Positions 1 to 5,972 of a stretch of DNA of 8,946 bases are shown piece by piece; position 1 is the stretch's first letter; every line of letters starts with the position of its first letter. The notes beneath the pieces are model-generated. The model was not told where the DNA came from, did no database searches, and saw only the letters and a list, made by a program, of their open reading frames with translations. The stretch lies in contig JAMCVO010000586.1 in NCBI GenBank assembly GCA_023475715.1, positions 1 to 8,946 of the forward strand, in the 5' to 3' direction. The position numbers and the translations under genes are program-made. This stretch comes from Actinomycetota bacterium (GTDB lineage Bacteria; Actinomycetota; Humimicrobiia; Humimicrobiales; Humimicrobiaceae).

Positions 1-2
1 CT

Positions 3-149
3 TCGCCTACTGAATTAAAAAATGATATTAGCATCTTTTCTAAAAATGTCAAATTTTTCATAATACTTGTTACAGCCAATATCTTATACATCTATAATCT
101 TATAGGATTTTATTTTCCGATTGCCTCCGGCAGCCCTGGAGGAATATAA
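3..149 (+). CDS. C-terminal end of an upstream membrane-type protein (partial)
   Basis: An open frame enters from the left edge and ends at TAA 147-149. It gives about 48 residues beginning SPTELKNDIS and ending ASGSPGGI. The middle, roughly residues 19-42 of the fragment (FFIILVTANILYIYNLIGFYF), is hydrophobic enough for a membrane segment. The stop lies 10 bases before the start of the ABC ATPase gene, and the GGAGG site of that gene sits inside the last codons here, so the two are probably co-transcribed and translationally coupled. Position suggests a permease component of the same transporter, but the fragment is too short to recognise a family. Frame and stop are seen directly; the permease role is inference from context. 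Confidence 0.5.
   Translation, partial: SPTELKNDISIFSKNVKFFIILVTANILYIYNLIGFYFPIASGSPGGI
124..142 (+). promoter_or_regulatory. Shine-Dalgarno of the ABC ATPase inside a small hairpin
   Basis: GGAGG at 138-142 is the only good ribosome binding site before the ATG at 160, but the 17-base spacing is long. CCTCCGG (124-130) can pair with CCTGGAGG (136-142; 7 bp including one G-U, 5-base loop), which would bury the site. The hairpin lies in the last codons of the upstream gene, so ribosomes finishing that gene would open it. Pairing is seen in the sequence; coupling is inference. Confidence 0.4.
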
Positions 150-159
150 TACTTATCAA

Positions 160-1284
160 ATGAGCTTTATTGTTGAAGTTGAAAACATATCAAAAAAATA
201 TGGCAACATAACTGCTGTAGACAACATATCCTTTAAAATAAAAGAAGGAGAATTCTTCTCGCTGCTTGGACCATCGGGTTGCGGGAAAACTACGATTTTA
301 AGAATTATTGGAGGACTGGCCGAGCAGGATAGCGGTAATGTTATAATAGACGGTGCCGATATGAAAGAAAGACCTCCCAATAGAAGAGATACAAGTCTAG
401 TTTTTCAGAATCTTGCATTATTTCCTCATATGAATGTTGAAGAAAATATCACCTATGGACTTAGAAAAAGGAAAATTCCAGCCGTAAAAATAAAAGAAAA
501 AATGACAAATATGCTTTCAGTTGTAAATTTGTCCGGATTTGAGAAAAGAAGAATCACGGAATTATCCGGAGGACAGCAGCAAAGAGTGGCTCTTGCAAGA
601 TCATTAATAATAGAACCGAAGATTCTTCTTCTTGACGAACCGCTGGCCTCTCTTGATAAGAAATTACGAATCTCAATGCGCATGGAACTGAAGGAAATTC
701 AGAGAAGGACAGGAACTACTTTTTTATATGTCACTCATGACCAGAGCGAGGCTTTAACAATGTCTGACAGTATAGCTGTCATGAATGAAGGAAAAATAAT
801 CCAGACAGGTTCTCCCGATTTTATTTATAACAAACCTTCAAATTCCTTTATTGCAGACTTCATCGGAGCCGGAAACTTTATCCAGGTTTCTTCAATTTCA
901 AGAAAAGATACATCTCTCAGGCTTAAAACATTGGGTGAAAATGAGATAATCTTGGAAAATAAAGACAATGATTATTCTTTATTAAATGAAAAGACATATA
1001 ATCTTACCCCTGCACATCCAAATCAGTATGTTTTTTTTATCAGGCCCGAAAAAATAAAAATTGATTTAAGCCCGCGAAAAGAAATTAAAAATGTGAATTA
1101 TTTCAGCGGGATAATTCTTTCAAAAATATTTGAAGGTCCTGATATTCGCCTGTTGGTATTTTCAGAAAAAATCGGAGATATAACAATTGAAGTAAAGAAT
1201 GACCAAATATACAAAAATTTTATAGAAAACAGTCCAATATTTTTTTATTGGAATTATTCCGACGGTGTTTTGCTCGTAAAATAA
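160..1284 (+). CDS. ABC transporter ATP-binding protein, PotA/FbpC/UgpC type
   Basis: The 374-residue ATPase subunit of a binding-protein-dependent importer energises uptake at the inner face of the membrane. All core motifs are intact: Walker A GPSGCGKT (37-44), Q-loop Gln83, signature LSGGQ (135-139), Walker B ILLLDE (155-160), D-loop SLD (164-166) and switch His193. Phrases such as LYVTHDQSEALTMSD and IYNKPSN followed by FIADFIG are typical of the PotA/FbpC/UgpC group (spermidine, ferric iron, sugar-phosphate importers). A roughly 130-residue C-terminal part containing FFIRPEKIKI resembles the TOBE regulatory region of that group. I chose ATG 160 over the in-frame TTG at 121 because the TTG start would add 13 residues overlapping the upstream gene and has no ribosome site. 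Upstream lies a membrane-type gene end, likely the permease. The substrate cannot be read from the sequence. Confidence 0.93.
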   Translation: MSFIVEVENISKKYGNITAVDNISFKIKEGEFFSLLGPSGCGKTTILRIIGGLAEQDSGNVIIDGADMKERPPNRRDTSLVFQNLALFPHMNVEENITYGLRKRKIPAVKIKEKMTNMLSVVNLSGFEKRRITELSGGQQQRVALARSLIIEPKILLLDEPLASLDKKLRISMRMELKEIQRRTGTTFLYVTHDQSEALTMSDSIAVMNEGKIIQTGSPDFIYNKPSNSFIADFIGAGNFIQVSSISRKDTSLRLKTLGENEIILENKDNDYSLLNEKTYNLTPAHPNQYVFFIRPEKIKIDLSPRKEIKNVNYFSGIILSKIFEGPDIRLLVFSEKIGDITIEVKNDQIYKNFIENSPIFFYWNYSDGVLLVK

Positions 1285-1390
1285 GAGGCTTTATTTTCCA
1301 AGTTCAATTATTGAACAGTTTATTGTATATTAAATATCCTTCATTGTAATTTTTTTATATAAAAATTTTTATATTTTTTAAAAAAATAAA

Positions 1391-1418
1391 TTGTTTTTTA
1401 TTTTCAATTAAATATAAT
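1391..1418 (+). promoter_or_regulatory. Possible promoter for the DUF4190-like gene
   Basis: TTGTTT (1391-1396), 16 bases, TATAAT (1413-1418). The -10 is perfect but the -35 matches only 3 of 6 positions. The 1285-1532 gap is almost entirely A/T, so chance matches are common. Apart from this and a weak inverted repeat GTTCAA-TTA-TTGAAC (1302-1316), I see nothing else in the gap. Confidence 0.3.
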
Positions 1419-1535
1419 TATTTTTAATATTTTAAAATTAATGTTTTTATAAATATTTTAATTTTCATCTTCAATGATTATTTAATGATATATAAAAATT
1501 TTTTTAATACACAAAAAACATGAAAGGAGAAAATG

Positions 1536-1811
1536 ATGAATGAGAGCGTAGCACAAAACAAGGCAAGCGGTCTTGCAGTAGCTTCACTGATATGCGGGAT
1601 ATTTTCATTTATACCAGGTGCTTCTTTGGCAGCTCTAATTACCGGAATTATCGATCTTGTAAAAATCGGTAATGGTCAGTCAAGCCCAAAAGGTAAAGGA
1701 ATGGATATTGCAGGAATAGTTTTGGCTGTAGTAATGCCGATTATTTTCTGGACCGTTGTCTGGGGCTCTATCATGGCTGCATTTGGGTTTGGTAAAATTC
1801 TTTCTTTTTAA
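1536..1811 (+). CDS. Small DUF4190-like membrane protein
   Basis: A 91-residue protein with two predicted membrane stretches, about residues 13-44 and 57-86, separated by a short polar Gly/Lys/Ser turn (NGQSSPKGKG). The pattern ASGLAVASLICGIFSF, then ITGIIDLVKIG, then KGKGMDIAGIVLAVV is that of the DUF4190 family: small membrane proteins of unknown function with a repeated Gly-Ile-hydrophobic motif. Two adjacent ATG codons lie at 1533 and 1536; GGAG at 1526-1529 is only 3 bases from the first but 6 from the second, so I start at 1536. The gene stands alone and ends 50 bases before a strong hairpin. The membrane location is well supported. No function is known, and no catalytic residues are visible. 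Confidence 0.8.
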   Translation: MNESVAQNKASGLAVASLICGIFSFIPGASLAALITGIIDLVKIGNGQSSPKGKGMDIAGIVLAVVMPIIFWTVVWGSIMAAFGFGKILSF

Positions 1812-1860
1812 TATTTATTTTAAGAAGAAAGAATTCGATTATGGGATTCTCCTGATTTTT

Positions 1861-1908
1861 AATCGGGCAGATGAAGGACGAAAGTGCTTCTTCTGCTCGA
1901 TTTTAGTA
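1861..1908 (+). terminator. Terminator hairpin between convergent small genes
   Basis: AATCGGGCAGATGAAG (1861-1876) pairs with CTTCTTCTGCTCGATT (1887-1902) over 15 of 16 positions (one T-T mismatch, one G-U) around a 10-base loop. A T-rich tail follows on the + strand (TTTTAG, then CTTTCTTTTTT from 1911). No T-run follows it in the minus direction, so it best fits termination of the DUF4190-like gene. Confidence 0.65.
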
Positions 1909-1948
1909 ATCTTTCTTTTTTGGCAATATTTCTTTCTTGGTTCATATT

Positions 1949-2218
1949 TCAAAATTGCCGTTTGCTCTTGAAGATCTGCCATATTGCGAATAGCAATATA
2001 CCTACTATAATAACTGAAACAATGAGTATTAGAATAAAATTATCGTCAAACTTTGAAAGACTGGTTCCTGCTGTTAAAGGGTCAACGGCAGCATTTGCAA
2101 CCTGGGAACCAAACCCTGATTTTGAGCTGTCACCAAGAATCAAGCTCGGATAAATAAAAAAAACAACAATTAAAATTAATACAACAATTAAAAAATATTT
2201 TGATATGTGCTTTTTCAT
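1949..2218 (-). CDS. Small protein with two predicted membrane segments, unknown function
   Basis: An 89-residue protein starting MKKHISKYF, with strongly hydrophobic segments at about 8-28 and 61-83. Between them is a 30-residue polar linker rich in Ser, Gly and Ala (GDSSKSGFGSQVANAAVDPL), and the end is basic (FKSKRQF). The topology is most simply a hairpin with both ends in the cytoplasm and the linker outside; the first segment could instead be a cleaved signal peptide. I do not recognise a family. No convincing Shine-Dalgarno precedes ATG 2218: the nearest purine-rich stretch, AGGAA near 2241-2245, is over 20 bases away. The gene sits directly downstream of a promoter, a structured RNA and a terminator, so its expression may depend on readthrough. 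The open frame and hydrophobic pattern make it a likely real gene, but it is not certain. Confidence 0.6.
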   Translation of the reverse strand: MKKHISKYFLIVVLILIVVFFIYPSLILGDSSKSGFGSQVANAAVDPLTAGTSLSKFDDNFILILIVSVIIVGILLFAIWQIFKSKRQF

Positions 2219-2247
2219 TTCAGTTTACTGTTATCGATTTTTCCTAG

Positions 2248-2281
2248 AAATAAAAAACCGACTAAATAAATTTAGCCGGTT
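2248..2281 (-). terminator. Intrinsic terminator in the leader of the 89-residue gene
   Basis: On the minus strand AACCGGCTAAA (2281-2271) pairs with TTTAGTCGGTT (2266-2256): 11 bp, 4-base loop, followed by TTTTTTATTT (2257-2248, overlapping the stem end). One pair is U-G as minus-strand RNA but would be an A-C mismatch as + strand RNA. That, with the U-run, points to minus-strand transcription. It lies 30 bases before the ATG of the 89-residue gene. Confidence 0.8.
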
Positions 2282-2385
2282 ACGCTACTTGCTCCACTTT
2301 TCCCAAGCGTCCAAATATAAGAAAAGTTTCAAGGCATCTAAATAATTAATATAAATATTATTAAATTATTAATATTATTATAATT
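2248..2385 (-). ncRNA. Candidate structured leader RNA or small RNA, no known family
   Basis: Transcription from the consensus promoter just upstream would begin near 2385 and stop at the 2248-2281 terminator, giving about 138 nt. After an A/U-only 5' part, the RNA between 2337 and 2282 can fold. Helix A pairs ACTTTTC (2327-2321) with GAAAAGT (2302-2296), extended by CTTG (2333-2330) with CAAG (2291-2288). Helix B pairs ACGCT (2310-2306), in the loop of helix A, with AGCGT (2286-2282) just before the terminator. The two together make an H-type pseudoknot. CTTG at 2307-2304 could also compete for the CAAG. I compared it from memory with c-di-GMP, preQ1, fluoride, ZTP, THF, T-box and SAM types and saw no match. 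Either riboswitch/attenuator or stand-alone sRNA is possible. Confidence 0.5.
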
Positions 2386-2391
2386 ATATGT

Positions 2392-2419
2392 ATTATAATA
2401 AATAATATTAAAATGTCAA
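2392..2419 (-). promoter_or_regulatory. Consensus sigma-A-type promoter
   Basis: Minus strand TTGACA (2419-2414), 16-base spacer, TATAAT (2397-2392): both hexamers match consensus perfectly. It drives toward the candidate structured RNA, its terminator and the 89-residue membrane protein gene, with a predicted start near 2385. Confidence 0.7.
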
Positions 2420-2493
2420 TAATTATATTGAAATTTACCGAAAAGCTTAAATTCGGAATCAGACTTTTAAACTTTAGTAATTCTATTAAAAAG

Positions 2494-2533
2494 AAAAAAG
2501 CCAGGGTAGAATCACTTAAACCCCGGCCTTTTT
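2494..2533 (-). terminator. Intrinsic terminator of the fhs-folD-microcompartment operon
   Basis: AAAAAAGCCAGGG (2494-2506) pairs with CCCCGGCCTTTTT (2521-2533) with one mismatch and one bulge, around a loop of about 14 bases. Read on the minus strand, the stem is followed by TTTTTTC, a good U-run. It lies 54 bases after the last stop of the operon. A matching T-run on the other side makes it potentially bidirectional, although no + strand gene ends here. The stretch 2220-2587 holds only this element, the promoter, the candidate RNA and the terminator listed above. Confidence 0.8.
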
Positions 2534-2587
2534 AAAAAACTGCCGATTATTTTATATAATTGTCAGTTAGCTTAATTTTATTTTATG

Positions 2588-2857
2588 TTATTTTACAACC
2601 TGATAGCTGTCAACCTTTGCAACTATGACTGAATCTATACTTTTATCTCTTGTTTCATCGGTTTGCCTTGCTGAGCTGCCGTTTACAACAAGAACTTTTT
2701 CTCCTGCCCCAACACCTACAATATCTACTGCAACGACAAAAGAATCCAATAAATTTCCATCAAGATCTACAGATTTAACTATAAGGAGCTTTTTGCTTAA
2801 AAGACTTTTATCTTTTTGAGTAGCTACAACTGATCCTACAACTTGTCCCAGAATCAT
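2588..2857 (-). CDS. Bacterial microcompartment vertex protein, EutN/CcmL family
   Basis: An 89-residue protein of the EutN/CcmL family (BMC-P), whose pentamers cap the vertices of microcompartment shells. The family pattern is clear along the length: GQVVGSVVATQKDKSLLSKK (5-23), LLIVKSVDLDGN (24-35), AVD at 43-45, the hallmark VGVGAGEKVLVVNGSSAR (47-64), and SIDSVIVAKVD near the C-terminus. The length is normal (family about 80-100). It is the last gene of a minus-strand run fhs-folD-vertex-vertex. Its AAAGGA site (2871-2866) overlaps the stop of the preceding vertex gene, with an 8-base spacing, so translation is probably coupled. No hexameric (BMC-H) or tandem (BMC-T) shell gene and no signature enzyme appears in the window, so the cargo must be encoded elsewhere. 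Family assignment is firm; the role in a specific compartment is unknown. Confidence 0.9.
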   Translation of the reverse strand: MILGQVVGSVVATQKDKSLLSKKLLIVKSVDLDGNLLDSFVVAVDIVGVGAGEKVLVVNGSSARQTDETRDKSIDSVIVAKVDSYQVVK

Positions 2858-2869
2858 TTATTTAATCCT

Positions 2870-3148
2870 TTACTTGTTATTTAATACATTTACTTTTTCA
2901 ATTATCGAAACTATGGAAGCATCCGAAGGAACATCATCACTGTCAAACGCCCAGGTGGCTTCCATACCATCTTCATAGCCAACGAAATCTCCGATACCGG
3001 AGTCGGTGGAATCAACAGCAATCAAAAACATACCCGAATCTTTACCTGTTTCCATATTAACAGGTTGCAGTATCTGAAGCTTTTTACCAGTAAGCCCCTT
3101 ATATTTAATTGTGCTTACCACATTGCCAATTACCCGTGCATAAAACAT
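2870..3148 (-). CDS. Divergent EutN/CcmL-family microcompartment vertex protein
   Basis: A 92-residue second member of the vertex family, 12 bases upstream of the first. The N-terminal half fits well: ARVIGNVVSTIKYKGLTGKKLQILQPV (4-30), then LIAVDSTDSGIGDFVGY (42-58), and DASIVSIIEKV near the end. It departs where the family usually has a Gly-Ser-Ser-Ala-Arg turn: here the residues are GMEATWAF (61-68) followed by an acidic stretch (DSDDVPSD). The change may alter the pore or the contact with neighbouring shell hexamers. The start is set by AGGTGA (3160-3155), 6 bases before ATG. Two unlike vertex genes in tandem suggest either mixed pentamers or different vertex positions, as in loci with several BMC-P paralogues. 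It follows folD after 65 bases with no terminator seen between. Confidence 0.85.
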   Translation of the reverse strand: MFYARVIGNVVSTIKYKGLTGKKLQILQPVNMETGKDSGMFLIAVDSTDSGIGDFVGYEDGMEATWAFDSDDVPSDASIVSIIEKVNVLNNK

Positions 3149-3181
3149 TTTTTATCACCTGCAGTTAGAATACTTGAAATA

Positions 3182-3210
3182 ATTATACTAATTTTTAATA
3201 AATATGTTTA
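3182..3210 (-). promoter_or_regulatory. Possible internal promoter before the microcompartment genes
   Basis: Minus strand TAAACA (3210-3205), 17 bases, TATAAT (3187-3182), between folD and the first vertex gene. The -10 is perfect and the -35 matches 4 of 6. The gap is AT-rich, so a chance match is possible. If real, the shell genes could be made independently of fhs-folD. Confidence 0.3.
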
Positions 3211-3213
3211 TTT

Positions 3214-4128
3214 CTATTTTAAACCTGAGATCCGCTTGGCAGCTTTTAACGTATTAGCCAGAAGCATTGCAATTGTCATTGGTCCTACTCCTCCAGGGAC
3301 AGGAGTGATATAGCTGACCTTTGGTTCCACCCTAAGAAAATCAACATCACCGACAAGTGTTGCGCCTTTTGTTTCAAAGTCTTCTTTTCTCCATTCCAGC
3401 AATTCAGGATTTGCTCTCTCTTTGGTTATTCTATTTATGCCCACATCTATAATCACTGAACCTTCTTTCACCATATCTTCTTTAATAAGGTTTGGTACAC
3501 CTGTCGCCACTATAAGTATGTCTGCATTTTTTGTATGCATTTTCAAATCTTTTGTTTCAATATGGCAAATTGTCACCGTGGCCCACTCATTTAAAAGGAG
3601 AAGCGTACAGGGCTTGCCCACTATCTCGCTATGCCCTACCATGGTTGCATTTGCTCCTTTTATTTTTATTCCTTCTCTTTTTAACATCTCTATTATTCCC
3701 GACGGCGTTGCCGGAACCAGGCATTCCTGCTGAGCAACAAGCCTTCCCATATTTACGGGATGGAAGCCATCGACGTCTTTCTCCGGCAATATAGCTTCAA
3801 GAACCAAGTTTTTGTCTACTTGCAGCGGAAGTGGGAGCTGAACTAAAATTCCATGTATATCTTTTCTTTTATTCAACTTATCGATTTCAGCAAGGATGTC
3901 TTTGGTTGAGGCTGTATCAGCCATTTTTATGGTTTCCGACGCAAAACCAACTTCATCGCAGCCTTTCTGTTTGTTTGCAACATATACTTTTGAAGCTGGA
4001 TTTTCGCCAACAAGTATCACTGCAAGGCCAGGTTTTAAACTTTTTGTTCTGGAAAGTTCCTTAACTTCCTGTCTGATCTCATTTTTTATATCAGCAGATA
4101 TTTTATTTCCGTTTATTAATTTTGCCAT
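3214..4128 (-). CDS. folD: Bifunctional methylene-THF dehydrogenase / methenyl-THF cyclohydrolase
   Basis: This 304-residue cytoplasmic enzyme interconverts 5,10-methylene-THF, methenyl-THF and 10-formyl-THF, the step after Fhs in the folate C1 branch. The N-terminal catalytic domain shows Tyr49 and Lys53 (YVANK, the cyclohydrolase lysine motif), Gln97 in VQLPLPLQ, and Asp120 in KDVDGFHPVNMGRL. The NAD(P)-binding domain has VGHSEIVGKP, ATVTICH, ADILIVATG and IIDVGINRI, and the C-terminus carries GDVDF and ITPVPGGVGPMTIAMLL. All expected active-site residues are present. One departure is His in GHS where many FolDs have Arg (GRS), next to the cofactor site; this may bear on NAD versus NADP use but is not proof. 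The start has GAGAGG (4139-4134) 5 bases upstream. It lies 45 bases after fhs and before two shell genes, in one likely operon. Confidence 0.96.
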   Translation of the reverse strand: MAKLINGNKISADIKNEIRQEVKELSRTKSLKPGLAVILVGENPASKVYVANKQKGCDEVGFASETIKMADTASTKDILAEIDKLNKRKDIHGILVQLPLPLQVDKNLVLEAILPEKDVDGFHPVNMGRLVAQQECLVPATPSGIIEMLKREGIKIKGANATMVGHSEIVGKPCTLLLLNEWATVTICHIETKDLKMHTKNADILIVATGVPNLIKEDMVKEGSVIIDVGINRITKERANPELLEWRKEDFETKGATLVGDVDFLRVEPKVSYITPVPGGVGPMTIAMLLANTLKAAKRISGLK

Positions 4129-4173
4129 TTTTACCTCTCAAATTATATTTTCAGAAATATAAATTATAATTTT

Positions 4174-5871
4174 TTAGAATAATCCAACTATATTGCCATT
4201 TTCATCAATATCAACTTTTGTACCTGCCGGCACTTTCGAAAGTCCGGGCATTGTTCTCATCTCACCAAGAAGAGGATATAGAAAACCGGCGCCAACGGAA
4301 GCCCTGACATCTCTTATCGGAACCTTGAAGCCGCTGGGTCTGTTTTTAAGATTAGGATCATGGGACAGTGACAGATGAGTCTTTGCCATGCAAATGGGCA
4401 GCTTATCAAAGCCTTGTTTTGTATACAGTTCAATTTTCTTTTCAGCAAGCGGAAGGTAGTCCACACCGTCTGCACCATAAATCTTTGTGGCAATAGTCTC
4501 AATTTTTTTCTTTATTGACCAGTCCAGCGGATACAGGAATTCAAATTTAGATGGTTTTTCTGCAGCCTTAACCACAGCTTCTGCCAGTTCTATTCCACCT
4601 TCTCCACCTTTTAACCATACCTTGCTCACTACTGCATCTTCGGCTCCTGCTGATTTGGCCCTTTCCCTGATTGCTTCAATCTCTTCTTTAGTGTCCGAAT
4701 CAAAATTATTAACTGCAACTACAACCTGTAATCCAAATAATTTCATATTCTCTATCATTTTTTCCAGATTGCTGCACCCTTTTAATACAGCTTCAATGTT
4801 AGGTTTTTCCATTAGCTCTTTGTTTACGGGTTGACCCGGAATGAATTCAAAACCGCCGCCATGCATTTTTAAAGCTCTAACCGTACATACAATTACGACT
4901 GCATCTGGTTTTAAGCCACTGTACCGGCATTTTATATCCATAAATTTTTCTGCTCCCATATCCGCACCAAATCCGCTTTCAGTAACTACATAGTCACCAA
5001 GTTTTATTGCCATCATATCAGCAATTATAGAGCTGTTTCCATGCGCAATATTGGCAAATGGACCTGCATGCACAAAGCAAGGTGTATGCTCCACTGTTTG
5101 CAGAAGATTTGGCTTTATTGCATCCTTCAAAAGGACTGTCATTGCGCCGGCAACTTTTAGGTCTTCAGCCGTCACAGGCTTGCCGTCATAAGTTGCCCCT
5201 ATTACCATTCTTCCCAACCTTTGCCTTAGATCCTTTAAGCTTGTAGTCAAGGCAAGGATTGCCATAACTTCCGAAGCAACCGTGATATCATAACCGGTTT
5301 CCCGTGGCAGTCCATTTGCAGCTCCGCCAAGACCCACGATGATATTTCTAAGCACCCTGTCGTTAATATCCACAACCCTGTTTAACGTTATGCTGAAAGG
5401 ATCGATGTTTAAATCATTGCCTTTCATCAAATGAGTATCAAGGAAAGCCGCCAGCAAATTATGTGCGATACCTACGGCGTGGGTATCTCCTGTAAGATGC
5501 AGGTTGAAATCTTCCATCGGGAGCACCTGGGAATAACCCCCGCCAGCAGCGCCGCCTTTAATTCCAAATACGGGACCTAAAGAGGGCTGCCTGATACATG
5601 TAACTGTTTTTTTGCCGATTTTATTAAGTGCCATACTTAGGCCTATTGTTGTTACCGTTTTTCCTTCGCCAAGCGGTGTAGGGGTAATTGCCGTTACGTC
5701 TATATATTTTCCATCAGGTCTGTTTTTCAGTTCATCGAGTATTCCAAGCTGAACTTTTGCTTTATAATTTCCATACAGTTCCAGATACTTTTCGTCAATA
5801 CCCAGAGTTTCTGCAATTTCTTTGATGTTCTTCATTTCTGATGACTGAGCAATTTCGATGTCACTTTTCAA
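4174..5871 (-). CDS. fhs: Formate-tetrahydrofolate ligase
   Basis: A 565-residue enzyme that activates formate with ATP and THF to 10-formyl-THF, entering the methyl branch of the Wood-Ljungdahl pathway or feeding purine and other C1 synthesis. It shows the P-loop TPTPLGEGKT (63-72), Arg94 in CIRQPSLGP, FGIKGGAAGGGY (102-113), PMEDFNLHLTGDTHA, FANIAHGNSS, TESGFGADMGAEKF and the terminal MPGLSKVPAGTKVDIDENGNIVGLF. It is complete. It is slightly longer than the roughly 559-residue Moorella enzyme, mainly through an insertion after ALKMHGGG (FEFIPGQPVNKELMEK). The start codon is TTG at 5871: AAGGGGG lies 5 bases upstream, and the resulting N-terminus SDIEIAQ matches the family, whereas the first ATG (residue 13) would cut it off. 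It heads the fhs-folD-vertex-vertex operon. Confidence 0.97.
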   Translation of the reverse strand: MKSDIEIAQSSEMKNIKEIAETLGIDEKYLELYGNYKAKVQLGILDELKNRPDGKYIDVTAITPTPLGEGKTVTTIGLSMALNKIGKKTVTCIRQPSLGPVFGIKGGAAGGGYSQVLPMEDFNLHLTGDTHAVGIAHNLLAAFLDTHLMKGNDLNIDPFSITLNRVVDINDRVLRNIIVGLGGAANGLPRETGYDITVASEVMAILALTTSLKDLRQRLGRMVIGATYDGKPVTAEDLKVAGAMTVLLKDAIKPNLLQTVEHTPCFVHAGPFANIAHGNSSIIADMMAIKLGDYVVTESGFGADMGAEKFMDIKCRYSGLKPDAVVIVCTVRALKMHGGGFEFIPGQPVNKELMEKPNIEAVLKGCSNLEKMIENMKLFGLQVVVAVNNFDSDTKEEIEAIRERAKSAGAEDAVVSKVWLKGGEGGIELAEAVVKAAEKPSKFEFLYPLDWSIKKKIETIATKIYGADGVDYLPLAEKKIELYTKQGFDKLPICMAKTHLSLSHDPNLKNRPSGFKVPIRDVRASVGAGFLYPLLGEMRTMPGLSKVPAGTKVDIDENGNIVGLF

Positions 5872-5873
5872 GT

Positions 5874-5972
5874 TAACCCCCTTTTGTAAACCAAAATTGA
5901 CTAAATTTTGATGATGAATAATAAGGGTTATTATGCTTTAAGGCTGTTCCTGCAACACTAGAGCATAATAAC
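5874..5972 (-). promoter_or_regulatory. fhs leader with inverted repeat and possible anti-Shine-Dalgarno
   Basis: The predicted transcript begins just before an 11-bp perfect inverted repeat, GTTATTATGCT (5972-5962) with AGCATAATAAC (5937-5927), enclosing 24 bases. Immediately after, TAACCC (5930-5925) is complementary to GGGTTA (5879-5874) at the ribosome site AAGGGGG of fhs. TAAC is shared by both helices, so they compete. A third hairpin, CAAAATT (5910-5904) with AATTTTG (5898-5892), lies between. The pairings are seen; a regulatory switch is inference. It does not match the ZTP or THF riboswitch patterns I know. Confidence 0.4.
5877..5883 (-). promoter_or_regulatory. Ribosome binding site that fixes the TTG start of fhs
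   Basis: AAGGGGG on the minus strand, 5 bases before TTG 5871. Together with the family-typical N-terminus SDIEIAQ it decides for TTG over the ATG 36 bases further in. Confidence 0.75.

Noticed and set aside
121..159. In-frame TTG start 13 codons before the ABC ATPase ATG
   Set aside because: No ribosome site precedes it, the extra residues do not resemble the family N-terminus, and the stretch overlaps the end of the upstream frame.
1302..1316. GTTCAA-TTA-TTGAAC inverted repeat after the ABC ATPase gene as a terminator or operator
   Set aside because: Only 6 A/T-rich base pairs, no U-run behind it, and no partner copy elsewhere in the window.
1285..1532. Origin-like or repeat-rich character of the A/T-only stretch
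   Set aside because: No DnaA-box-like 9-mers or iterated repeats were seen; the other intergenic gaps are similarly A/T-rich.
1756..2153. + strand frames of 71 and 89 codons across the terminator and the 89-residue gene
   Set aside because: They overlap the DUF4190-like gene or run through the terminator hairpin, lack ribosome sites, and the longer one is antisense to a frame with clear membrane-protein character.
2282..2340. Possible c-di-GMP (GEMM) or T-box element from GGACGC and AGTGGAGC-like stretches
   Set aside because: The GACGCAAAGC and tetraloop-receptor parts of GEMM and the TGGNACCGCG core of a T-box are absent; only a generic structured RNA can be claimed.
3422..4162. + strand open frames opposite folD
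   Set aside because: Same reason: folD covers the region with intact motifs, and these frames read as low-complexity antisense translations.
4193..5246. Several + strand open frames of 60-115 codons opposite fhs
   Set aside because: They are antisense shadows of a highly conserved enzyme gene, with no ribosome sites or family resemblance.
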